Assembly: GCF_932526225.1 (NCBI RefSeq)
Contig: NC_064036.1
Span: 10,113,519-10,177,518, forward strand
Length of the DNA: 64,000 bases
DNA from: Nematostella vectensis
Taxonomy: Eukaryota; Cnidaria; Anthozoa; Actiniaria; Edwardsiidae
Reading direction: 5' to 3'
In this document: in pieces, positions 12,017 through 23,900 of the stretch
How positions within the stretch are numbered: position 1 is the stretch's first letter
Layout of the letters: each line of letters opens with the position of its first letter
The notes under the pieces: generated by a model
What the model saw: the letters and a program-made list of their open reading frames with translations, nothing else
Told to the model about the DNA's origin: nothing
The model's database searches: none
Position numbers and translations under genes: made by a program

Positions 12017-14900
12017 CATACGCATCGTAACCACCAGTGTACATTTTGTATAATTATAAGGAACACGCATTATACGCTGGTATAATGAGTGAAGGGAATC
12101 CATCTCGTGTACAGGCCAGGATCTGGCGGCTCAGAGCCAGAAGCCCTTTTGTACATAAACCTTAACAAGACACGAACTGGTTTGCGTCCCGTAGCTAAAG
12201 CCGTCTAGATAGCAGAGTTAATCGAATTCCGAGATTCTTAAAAGTACAGTGGTGACTATTTCTTTGTGGAATTAGTTCATTGAAACTACTTGCCTTATCG
12301 GTATACGTGATCCACTCGATTTTCTTGGAATAGTCCAGTTTCGAATTCGAAAATGACCGCTAGACAGATTAATTGAAGGCGCATTTTACAGTGTGAGCCT
12401 CGGCGTGAAGAAAATTATTCATAAAAAAACGAAAACGAAGTATTCACTCGTACAATCATTGTATGATTTTCAGGATCTATAGTTTCTCGTTGGAATTTGT
12501 GAATAATTAACTTCAGGCCAAGGCTAACACTAAAAATGCGCCCTCAATCTGTCTAGCGGTCATTTTCGAATTCGAATTTCGAAACTGGACTATTGTGAAC
12601 GTCCATTTAAAAAAAATGTGCTAGCCATGCCTTCATGGAATCTACCCCTGGTCGGTTCATTGAAATTACAAGCCTTATTTGTATATGCAATCTTGTGCTT
12701 CATGGACTTGACCTGAATTTTCATGGAAACTGATCTTACCTTATTTTATAGAATCCTATCTCTTTCGTGGGCGCAAGCCATTCATTGTTAACCAAACTCT
12801 TCCCCCACTGTACCGAGGTATTTGTGTAATATCAAAACAGTCATTGACCCGTTTGTATATGAAAAAAGTACATAACCCAGTTTTTAGGGTTTAGTCAACC
12901 ACTAATATAGCTAACGTGAGTTTCAGAATTTTTCTGATCATGTACAGAGCATCGCGAGCCTTCTTGCGGCTCTTTAAATGGACACTATTTCTAGCGATGG
13001 GGAAACCTATATACCTACAGTACGATGCATTTAACGTACTGTTAATGTATTACTAAGGAAAAGCGAATGTCTTTTAACGGCCAGACTATAACTGACAAGC
13101 TGTTAATGGCACAACAACGCATAATTGGGAAAGCCACTGAAAATCCAACTGTGTATTATTATTTTTCTTTATTTCATTGTAGAGGAGGTTCATTTTACAG
13201 GGTTTTTTCCGCAAATGCCTACCCAGAGAAACGGGTCTTTGCTCGCATGGAAACTTTTTTATCAGACTTGTCTTATCAAGTAATCAAGTGGACACAAGAA
13301 GGATAGAGAAAGACAGTTCATAGGTGTTGTATTTGTAGGGACAAAGCTTTCGTACCTCCTCAACACATCGTACTCTTGTCCTAGAAACGCGATTTTTATA
13401 CCCCGAGGTTTTCCGTGGCTTCCCCATACCGTGCCCGTTACGCCCCTACCTGATTGTCTGTCAGTGTCAACCGCTGTACAAACCTTGCCTGTCAATTCGT
13501 CTTGTGTTGATACTGTGTACTAGTGGCGATTTCTATAGTATTAAATAACTTAGCCCACTTGGTAGTGTGTCAATGGTGTCGCAGATGTTATGTTAAGCAC
13601 TTGGCTCTAAGAGCGACCTTATCTCCAAGCACACACCATAACTGAACGTCAACAGCACGCACACGAAACATCCAACCTTGTGATAGCGTCTGTAAATATC
13701 ATTTGTACTTGAGACAGAACTGGACAGATAAATCTCTCGCGCGGGGAACCGAGCTCCGGGCAAACGTCAAAGTTTGCCGTTTTTCGCGCGCGTCGCAAAG
13801 AGTTGTGGGAAGAGGAGCTTTTTTACAGCCCGAGCGACGAAGTGAGGGAGTCTCTTTCCTCACGTGTATAGCCAGGGGACTGGGTAGCGCGAACGTGTTG
13901 ATGATGAGAAGACACCTAGGTCATGTGGAACTCAAAAGGTGGAGGATGTACTGACTCGCAAGAACTTGGGCCGACGAATAAGTGGGCGTGAGAGTTTCAA
14001 AATCACATTTTCAAGAGGAATTTATTCAATTGGGCTTATGTATTTACATTGCTGACGTGAGCATTGAAGGGATTTCTTTCCGCTATTTAAAGTCCTCTTG
14101 GCGACTTACTGTCTGAACAGTCCTGTCCGATCGATGAATGTAACATTCACAACATTTGAATCTCAAGTTCTTTCTTGGATTACTCTCTCCATCTGTAACG
14201 GCAGCCCTCGCCTCGTCGCCTTTTTACAATTTTCGATTAATCCCAATTATTCCGCAATCGGTTTCTTTCATAAGAATTTGGAAGAATAGAGAAATCCGGT
14301 AAATAATGATTGTATGTGAGCGGTTTGAAAATGCGGGAATTTTTTTTGGAAAGCATTCCTATTGAATTGACGCGTGCCACCTTAAATGCAAGTCAAGACT
14401 GCTCTGTTGCAGGAGAGCGGCCTGAATATGGGCCATAGGGTAGTAGGATATAGAATTGTTAAATGCTTCTAGAGCACTAAATCTCTCCGTGTATCATTAC
14501 GTAGATTTGAAGCGTTTAAATGATTAGAAAAGAAGAGGGGATCATGTTCTCAATTTCTTGTCTCACCACAAAAGCTCTAAGTAAGCGACATAAAAAGTAT
14601 AACAAAGAAAAAACTAGCTAATAACACCCAGCTTTTTTCACAGTCCAAAACACGCATCACATTGGCCAAGCTAACGAATACGGACTTCCTAGCTTGCGTC
14701 GATAAAATATATTTATGTAGCGTCCATAAAACAATCCCCGTGGACAAAGTCGCCGGCCGCCATCTATAGTCGGCGTAGCAAGCGCAAGGGGCCTTAGACA
14801 TATCTCGCGCGCGATGAAATTTTTCATCCTCTTTACTGTTTGCGCTTGCGACCCAGGCTAGCCACCCCTCCCTCCCCTCCCATGCTAATTACCCTCCCCT
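12017..14900. other. SIN3 3' flank and intergenic DNA, no gene recognised
   Basis: This holds the SIN3 3' UTR at its left end, but I see no convincing AATAAA close to the stop codon. The rest contains the inverted-repeat element at 12329-12595 and a CpG-rich patch around 13730-13870. Short open frames here have no recognisable domain. Confidence 0.5.
12329..12595. mobile_element. MITE with long terminal inverted repeats
   Basis: The first about 66 bp (starting aatagtccagtttcgaattc, containing atgaccgctagacagatt) and the last about 67 bp (ending tcgaaactggactatt) are near-perfect inverted copies, separated by about 130 bp of AT-rich DNA. There is no coding capacity, as expected for a non-autonomous DNA transposon. 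No clear target-site duplication was identified. Confidence 0.65.
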
Positions 14901-15019
14901 AGGTTCCGGCGACCGTGATGTCCTGGGACCGCGGTATTGCTTTAAGTTTACTTCCGGCCATGTCTGTCCTTCAATTCTTCCGGACCCATCTTCAGCCATA
15001 CGTCATCCTCGTGACTCAC

Positions 15020-15376
15020 ACTCGACGCATCATTCTCACCCACCTTCACGAGGAACGGGCTCCCTGGGACATGAACACCCCGCCATTTAATCGCCAATTG
15101 GTATTCGCCTTCAACTTTAGGAAAATACGTTACACGGTGCAAATTCTCCTCAACACACTCGAACTCGATCGGAATCGCCTCGGGTTTCGGGTCGCTCGTG
15201 CGTTCTTTGATGATTCGGGCGATGTCCACATCAAGGTAGACCAGGTCGGGATTTTTTGTTCGTACTGTGAATTTGACAGGCTGGTTGGCGGCGCCTGTTG
15301 TGAGGCCGTCGCCGCTCACTGTGCAGTTTGCGGGCTCTGTTTTCTTACGAGAGTTGTGATGTAAACCAAGACATTG
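15020..15376 (-). CDS. Orphan internal exon encoding one filamin-type Ig repeat
   Basis: The 357-bp exon (119 codons, phase 0 at both ends) lies between a strong acceptor (TTTTTCCGCAG before 15376) and a GTGAGT donor after 15020. It encodes a filamin/ABP280 repeat: NCTVSGDGLTTGAANQPVKF at the start and a typical end with VPGSPFLVKVG followed by NDASS, the usual lead-in to another repeat. Filamin repeats crosslink actin or serve as interaction modules in TRIM-NHL proteins. No initiator or terminal exon and no second repeat was found nearby. It could be part of a larger - strand gene with exons I did not detect, or a displaced gene fragment. A possible upstream exon is listed separately. Confidence 0.7.
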
Positions 15377-17974
15377 CTGCGGAAAAATTTATTTGATAAA
15401 AGAAACATTAATTTCCATCACTGAATTTACGAATTACCATTCATTCAAAGTGCCCAATCCCCTTTCTTTGTTTGTACAGCACGACACCGTAAAGAGCCGG
15501 GCTCATACGGTTATGCAATTTGCTGGTACCCCCTTCCCCCGCCCGATAGATAATGACCTTCATTAAAGTAGAAGCCACGCTTAATAATAATTTTCAGCGA
15601 TTTCAGGGATAATGATTTACAGCGCCAGCCAAACGGAAATCATGAAATGGCGAGGAGAAGGCATTGTCCAATTGTAAGGGGTCTGGGGTGGTTCTCCCCA
15701 GAAAATTTTGAAATTTCAGATTTTTAGGAGGCTCGAAAATTAATCAGAATACCTGTTCAACATCCCTCCCCTGAACCCTGTATCAAAATTTGAGGCCTCT
15801 AACCAACGTAAAATAATGACCCTCCCCTAAGTATGTGTGTATCTCCCAAGACAGCAGTAACAGACACATTATTTCGTGTGCTTGTATGGTGCAAAGCTTG
15901 AAAGTGTTTACGTCATCAGGTCATAATATCTTGTCCACGTCTCGCATTTCTAATGCAAAGGTAAAAAGTGTTTCAACGAATATATAGCTTTGAATTAAAT
16001 TCTGCCTGATATATATATATATATATTTCGATAATCACTGTTCAGCGTTTATCTATGTACTGCATACAATTGGGGATGAATATCACTCAAAATACCTATT
16101 TTATACCCTGTTAGTTTATGAACATGCTTTTATCCAACATTTTTGTTGGTTGATAGTATATAAGCTGGTTAAAACCTAGTAAAGCTCTCAATAAGCACTA
16201 AAAAAGATTGCCATGGGAAATGCACAAATTCCCCTTTCACGCAAGTTCTTAATATCCATGAGAACCAGTAGGTGAAATGTGACGCGGACAAGCTTTTAAT
16301 CTGGTATCATTTCCTCCTGAATTGAACCTGCTTTTAATGCGGTTAAGTGTTTTGTGAGAATAGTTTTCTACGAAAAAATAGTGCGTTTATGTTTTTGACA
16401 TATGTTATATGCTAAAGGCAAAAAAAAATATTTTCCTTGATGGACCAAAAAGGCTAGTTGAAACCAGTTTCTTACAACAACAGCATATGACCATCGTGAT
16501 ACTGTATTTTTTTTTACTTCCTTGTCTTCCTAAAAAATACTCTTTCGAACAAAAAAGATAGAGTTGTTTTGAATGAAATGTTCAGCTGAAGTATGAATAA
16601 ATAAGTGATAAAGCTTATGCAAAAAGAATAGAATACGTGTGACCACAAGGGTAAATTATTCAAAAAGGTAATATTTTGTTTTGAGCATTGTAGAGATAAC
16701 CAGCAACCTTAAGGTATGTATTAAAGAACTAGCAAAAGTAGTACAATCATATCTCTCGTATTCCATGGTTAATTCCATTCCATGGTTAATTTTGGTAGGT
16801 TTATTCTGTCTGTGTGTGTGTTGTCTGCGCTAGAGTAAAAATGCCTTCAGGCACGAAGCTGTGACCAAAATGAAGGCAAATATCTCTTTGTTTTCCATTG
16901 AAAAGCTGAAATATTAGCACTGCGAGTCGATAACTGTACTTACAATGTTCATAAACTTGCAAGCCATTTCTGTTTTAACAGAGTTTGATGTCCTCACATC
17001 GATTGGTGTCAGAGTTGGGATCTAGCGTCTCTCTCGGTCGGGTGTCGACTCGAATCAGAAACTCCCTCCTTCCCGAAACCTGCGTGTAATGTAAAAGCAA
17101 ACGTACAAATTAATGCGTCCTTTCTTCCGATGCACATCATAAAAGCATTGGTATAACACACTAATTAGGCCTATAGCGTCGCGACATCCTCACAGAAATT
17201 ACATTTGTTTGCAGAGTTCTTCGCAGCTTGAATACGAAAATAGCGATTAAAGATCACTCTCTTAAGACCTTAGGTGAGTAAAGAATTTCCAAGGCGCGTT
17301 TTGTTTTCAATCGGACAATAGCTTTAGTGCATTATCTTGTGGTTCGGGTCGTGTGAAAATCATGTTATTGGTTAGAACGTATGTTAATTTGTCTCGAAAC
17401 ACCTGGGGTAGACGAACTTATACGGGTATAAAGACGCTTAACGTGATTTTAAGGACGACAAAAAAGGAAGTTGTCAATTACAAGATGTTTAGTGTCGAAT
17501 TTGCCTGTCATGTTATTCTGTCTAAATATTGAATATGGAGGACTTTTAAAAAGGCTGATTTAGCTGCGCTCTCGATGCATTGACAGAATAAGGGGTGCTT
17601 TCTTTACATTATTTAGGTAATGTGTGGTCACATCGCTTAAGAATGGTCAGTACTATTTATGTGTCCTTTATATTTATTCATTAGTGCTTAAATCCTCAGC
17701 TTAAGTCTCCATCATGTCGGAAGTAAGGATATAATATTGTTGATATTGATCCACATAGTAATACAGGGGACAGAATCTCCCTACAGTTTCATTCCGCTCT
17801 CTCTCTCGTTCTGCAAATGATGATAAGGGTTCTCTATTTTAGATCCATTTATCCAGCTAGCGCGGCGGAAGGTGGAAGGGAAGATGCAGCTGCCCCATAA
17901 GGCTATCATACCGTACCCCTCCCTCCCCCCCCCCAGTTAATACTGTGACTACGTCCACTAACTACTTGGGGTAG
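15377..17974. other. Non-coding stretch, one possible small exon
   Basis: AT-rich DNA with a short TA run near 16010-16027. No gene is recognised. A weak candidate exon on the - strand lies at about 17002-17083. Confidence 0.4.
17002..17083 (-). CDS. Possible short exon, unidentified
   Basis: On the - strand a pyrimidine-rich acceptor ending CACGCAG precedes about 82 bp open in one frame (reads ...REFLIRVDTRPRETLDP...), followed by CGAT|GTGAGG, an acceptable donor. No domain is recognised. It lies 1.6 kb upstream of the filamin exon and could belong to the same transcript, but this is a guess from splice signals alone. Confidence 0.2.
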
Positions 17975-19165
17975 TAAGAATTCATCACCAGACCACTACC
18001 AGCCTGGGGTTATTACATTTCCAAGAATTCATCACCAGACCACTACCAACCTGGGGTTATTACATTTCCAAGAATTCATCACCAGACCACTACCAACCTG
18101 GGGTTATTACATTTCCAAGAATTCATCACCAGACCACTACCAGCCTGGGGTAATTACATTTCCAAGAATTCATCGCCAGACCACTACCAACCTGGGGTTA
18201 TTACATTTTCAAGAATTCATCACCAGACCACTACCAACCTGGGGTAATTACATTTCCAAGAATTCATCACCAGACCACTACCAACCTGGGGTTATTACAT
18301 TTCCAAGAATTCATCACCAGACCACTACCAACCTGGGGTAATTACATTTCCAAGAATTCATCACCAGACCACTACCAACCTGGGGTAATTACATTTCCAA
18401 GAATTCATCACCAGACCACTACCAACCTGGGGTAATTACATTTCCAAGAATTCATCACCAGACCACTACCTACCTGGGGTAACTACATTTCCAAGAATTC
18501 ATCACCAGACCACTACCTACCTGGGGGTAATTACATTTCCAAGAATTCATCACCAGACCACTACCAGCCTGGGGTAATTACATTTCCAAGAATTCATCAC
18601 CAGACCACTACCAACCTGGGGTAATTACATTTCCAAGAATTCATTACCAGACCACTACCAACCTGGGGTAATTACATTTCCAAGAATTTAGCACCAGGCC
18701 ACTACCTACTTGGGGTTATTACATTTCCAAGAATTCATCACCAGACCACTACCTACCTGAGGTAATTACATTTTCAAGAATTCATCACCAGACCACTACC
18801 AACCTGGGGTAATTACATTTCCAAGAACTTCGCACCAGACCACTACCTACTTGGGGTAATTACATTTCCAAGAATTCAGCACCTGACCACTACCAACCTG
18901 GGGTAATTACATTTCCAAGAATTCATCACCAGACCACTACCTACCTAGGGTAATTGCATTTTCAAGAATTCAGCAGCAGACCATTGCCTACTTCGGGTAA
19001 TCACAATTCTGTACCAGACCACTACCTTTGGTTTTTCACAATTCTAAGAATTTCGTACCAGACCACTACCTTGGGGTTTTCACAATTCTAAGAATTTCGT
19101 ACCAGACCACTACCTTGGGGTTTTTACAATTGAAATAATTCTGTACCAGACCACTACCTAACTAG
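17975..19165. repeat. 47-bp minisatellite, about 25 copies
   Basis: The consensus unit starts aagaattcatcaccagacca and continues with ctaccaacctggggtaatta then catttcc. Copies are highly similar in the left two-thirds and degrade in sequence and spacing after about 18960. It lies between the M13 gene 3' end and the orphan filamin exon, not within a recognised intron. There is no spacer diversity as in CRISPR. Confidence 0.95.
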
Positions 19166-20277
19166 GTTTGGGTTTTAACATTTGTAATGTTCCGATAACT
19201 CGAGACCCCAATAACAATCCAACTACTGTAGATTTACCTTGGGTTCGAGTTTTGGTATTTTTTTTTTACAAAGCTCAGTCTTTCATTGTAAAATTAAAGA
19301 CCCTTAGGAAAGTACTAGAATAACCTTGAATTAAGAAAGTGTATGAGTTAAACATCGACGTTAAAGATCCCTTGTCGGCCATACCTTGGTGATTGTTTTC
19401 AAACAATATTGGAATCAAATATTGATAGAAATCTCAAAATAACCACGAAAAATATAATATTTGTTGACCAAATTAAATAGAAAATACAGCGTAAGACAAT
19501 AGCTTATCCAAATCAGCCGATGGAAATATATGCTTTCCCAAACATGGTATACTTACGTAGGATGTCAAAATGGCGAGGACAGATGCTTGTAAATAACGTG
19601 AAAATGTTGGCCTTAGGGGTAGGACATCTTAGTGTTCTTGTAAATGACAAACTCCCGCAAGCAATAACCAAAATATAATTTTCTAGCCTTGAAACAGCGT
19701 TAATGCTAATTTTTGTTGCAGGCAAAGCGGGTATTAATCAAAGCAAACAAAACAATAAGCCAGTTTTACTTTCAAAACAGGGTTTTTGTCAAGAGGAAAA
19801 TAAGTATAAATGATTGCCCTGCCCTCTGAAAGCCACTGATGGAGGTAACCTGTCATTGCTATTTAGTTATACCACATCTCAATAAAGAAAGAAATATCGT
19901 GAAAGACCACAAGTAAATGACGATGCATTTAGTACTTTCTTTTTATTAAATAAACAATTATTTCTGCAAATAGACCTCCTATGGTAATTGAGGTTACAAA
20001 AGCTGCTGCACCTGGCTTGGATCTAGTTTATTTTTACATCTGTCTAATATGTCTAATCCCCATAACAGTATAATAAGCTAGTATATTAGATAGATAGGTT
20101 TTCACTAGTAGAATTAGAATTAAGTGTGCAGACAGGTTTGTCTCGGCTAACATAGTGCCAGTCTGATTTATCAGATGCTGAGGAGATCGTTCGCTTTTCT
20201 TCCGGGGAGGTAAATGATGCGAGTGATCTCTGGGCGTTGTCTGATAACTAACTTAGCGTAGACAGGGATTTCCCGTA
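19166..20277. other. Intergenic, nothing recognised
   Basis: AT-rich DNA without a convincing exon, RNA gene or element. Confidence 0.4.
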
Positions 20278-20598
20278 AGGCCCGTAGCCAGGATGTTGAG
20301 CGGGGTGGTTCGTTTCTCCATTTCTGCGGACCAAATTTCCGATATACCCCTCCCCTCGCCTTATTACATTAGGCAATCAATCTTGTATTTAAAATGTTTT
20401 TAATAGGGTACTTTTTAACATATAGCAGTAATAATAAAGATAATTATTATAAAAAGATTTTTATAGTTATTTTAAAGGCATATTGATGTGCACGGTATAT
20501 CTCCAGCCAAACGTTATATATTTTTGTTTGCTCTGAGCGGATATTCAAGCCGGGTGGGTGGGTTCGTCCGAACCCCTCCCCCCCCTGGCAACGGGCCT
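20278..20598. mobile_element. MITE with aggcccgtagccagg termini
   Basis: It begins aggcccgtagccaggatgtt and ends in the inverted form (gaacccctcccc, then tggcaacgggcct). The element is about 321 bp and non-coding. Related termini occur at 26524 and inside the minisatellite at 26590-27330, so this family is present several times in the window. Confidence 0.55.
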
Positions 20599-20907
20599 GA
20601 CCGTGGAAGGAAATTCCTGTTCATGCATCATATCACGCACTCAGTATATCTGTCACGCTCTCATTGTCACGCCATTTTATCAAGCCTCTTTGGCTATGTT
20701 GGTCCAGCGTTGAGGAATACGATAGCAAAGTAAGCTGGGTCTCCGAGAAAAAAATATATAAAAAAGTAGTAGCACATATAAATTCATGGTCATGTAGGTT
20801 GTTACTTGGTTCGACCATCACTAGAAGCACCAACTATATAAACAAGCCATGGACCAATCTTTCGCTCTGATAACACGTCTCCAATTCGTTCTCAAGAGGG
20901 TGTGGTT

Positions 20908-23900
20908 TCACCAGACCCTGCACTTTTTGGCAGGGTTCATCGGGGTGTCAAGAGGACAATCGTAGGCTTCCGCAAACTGCTCCGAGTTTGATACCGCGGC
21001 GTGTACCCTGATTGGAAGAGGTGTAATCAAAAGTATGATCACTCTAATGCATCCCCATAATGTTTTGGGTTGCGATATCATTGTATGCCTTTAATCATGC
21101 ACATGATTTTTAAAGCCTAGATCTCAATTGAAAGCGAGATTATTTAAAATGCTACGTCAAATGGACAGGATCAAAATAGGCTTGCATTCGTAGCAAAAAT
21201 ATCTTACAAACGCGCCAAAGCCTATGGTACGCGTGTTTCGTTTTCTATTTTTTTTATTTATAAAGGATTTTTTTCGACCCTTACCTGATTCTGTCCGGAC
21301 TGTGAGAGTCTGTCAGCAGAGGGTGGTGCATACTATTCTTGGTCGACGATGAGCACCAGAGCTACAAACAGGAATGAAGATTAAACTAAGTGACCGTAGG
21401 GACCCACAAATGATGATAAAACTAAGTCACCGTAGGAACCCAGAAATGGAGATATAAGTAAGTGACCGTAGGAACCCAGAAATGAAGATAAAACTGAGTG
21501 ATCTTAGGAACCCAAAAATGAAGATATAAGTTAGTGACCGTAGGAGCCCAGAAATAATGATATAAATAAGTGACCGTAGGAACCCAGAAATGAAAAAAAT
21601 GATTAAGTGACCGTAGGAACCCAGAAATGAAGATATAACTAAGTGACCGTAGGACCAGAAATGAAGATATAACTAAGTGACCGTAGCTTGGCATAAATCA
21701 GCGCAGAACAAACCTGAGCAAATCCGAGGAAGAAGAGTTGATCACGTGATAACTCAAGTCCAGGGAGACGCGGTTGTTTTTCGTTTTCTTTATCCCATTG
21801 TCGGTGTGCCTGAAAGAGTTAAATGTCAGATAAGCGAGGGAGCAACTGCCTCCCTGTTATCCTGCTGCGGCCCTCATCGATCAAGGGGGTGGTGAGTGAG
21901 TGACCCTGGACGTAGATAGGGAGTGCGCAGGATTTCTGATTCTCCATTACCTGGAAAGCCAGCCGCAATCCTCCGTTATCTGCTATGTTTTCATCGAGGG
22001 TCTGCTTCCCATCAACCTGAGAGTAGTATAGCGGGTTAGAAAGAACAGCAAATATATGCGGGCACTATACGCTCCCGCCAAATATCAAATCACACAAAGC
22101 ACTCATTTTAATCGGCAAATCGGAGAATAACTGAAATACTTTCAATCCAATATGATTAATTTCCTTGCCTTCCTGTTTACTTTTTAGATTCAAACAATAG
22201 ACAAGGATTTGATCATGATGGTGATTGGCGTCATTGTGATGAAAGGCTGTTAAACGTAGTGTAATACCTTCACGTCAGCCACCGTGAAATTGCTATACTG
22301 TTCCACCATACAGGATACATGCTCCTCGAACGCTTCCACGGATTGGTTTTTCCACCATGATTCTAGATTTCCATTCTTGTCGAAAAGTCGACCTGAAAAT
22401 AGCAGTAAAATGTATAACTCGTGATACAGTAACCAGCTAACAAGCCATGCTCACATCTACCTTTGCTGTCGAACCCGTGTGTGAGTTCGTGGCCCATCAC
22501 CATGCCAACGGCACCATAATTCATCGCTCTATTAAAAAAATGGCTCAGAATCACAGATTGGCCAAAATATCGAATGCCATTCATTTATCACTTACTGTGG
22601 AAATTCGGGATCGAAGAATGGCCTTTGCAAGATACCCGAAGGGAACGCTGCAATAGAACAAGGTTGCTCAAATAACTCGTACGGTCACCCCAGTTTGTTA
22701 TCATCACCCTAGTTTATCAATAAATCTAAGTTTGTTATCATTATCTATTACGTACCGATATAGTTGTTCGGAAGACTGTAATAGGCGTTGACGTCAACTG
22801 GAGTCATGTGCCATCTGGGAATCAAATGATAGGGGTATGAATTGCAACTGTTTTGGATACCCTGTGGTGCCCGTTTGCACGTGGGATGGGAGGAAAAGGG
22901 AGAATACTATGGAAGGCATTTCAAGGGGTAGAGGGAATATAGGGCCTTGGGCTTTTAAAACTAGAAACTTGATTTGCAATGTTAGACGCGGTTGTAGGTA
23001 ACGTCATGCTTGAAGGCTTTGCATACGCTTGAAGGCTTTGCGTACTTTGTGGTTACTTTCAAAGAGCCCGGCCTTTTTGCGGCAGACAAAAAGCAAGTGC
23101 TTGGCCTTCGGGCATGTAGAAAGACGCAAAAAGAATGTTAGGACCAGGTAGCACTCACTCTTTTCTGTCGACTGCCTTTCCCCGTTTTTCCATCGTCTGC
23201 TGATGAACGAATCTTCTGGCGTTCAGGTGGTTTTCAAAAGACATCTCAGGGGTGATCACAAGCTAGTTAGGAATTAAAATTTATTTGAGGAATGACTAGT
23301 CATACAAAAGAGAGATAAGGCAGCCAACTCTGGCATGTTTAAGAATAAAGGGGAGGACGGAGGGAATAACCCCGCTACCGGAGGTCTTCTCTCGCGCACG
23401 ACGCTTTCGGTGCTATGGAGAAATGGACAGATGCAAAGCAGGGTTGAAAGACATGAATTAAATTGTGGGTGAAACAGTGGGGGAAGAAACTGTCGCCCAA
23501 GTTCATATGCGACATTAGACAAGAGGACTAGATATTAAATGGAAAAGATATATAGGAAATTTAGGGTCTCCTGCTATGTCCAGCAAAGTGTGTGTTTGAA
23601 TGATGAAAACTCACGTTTGCGTAACAGGCGGGTAATGGGTGTGTGTTTGAGCATTGAATGCTGAATACTCACGTTTGCGTAACAGGCGTGTAATGGGTGT
23701 GTGTTTGAGCATTGAATGCTGAATACTTGTGTTTGCGTAACAGGCATGTAATGGGTGTGTGTTTGAATGGTGAATACTCACGTTTGCGTAACAGGCGGGT
23801 AATGGGTGTGTGTTTGAGCATTGAATGCTGAATACTCAAGTTTGCGTAACAGGCGTGTAATGGGTGTGTGTTTGAGCATTGAATGCTGAATACTCGTGTT

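Noticed and set aside
14915-15364. 149-codon + strand frame
   Set aside because: Antisense of the filamin exon, which has a clear domain and splice sites on the - strand.
17975-19165. CRISPR-like regular array
   Set aside because: There are no distinct spacers, the whole unit is repeated, and the setting is eukaryotic.
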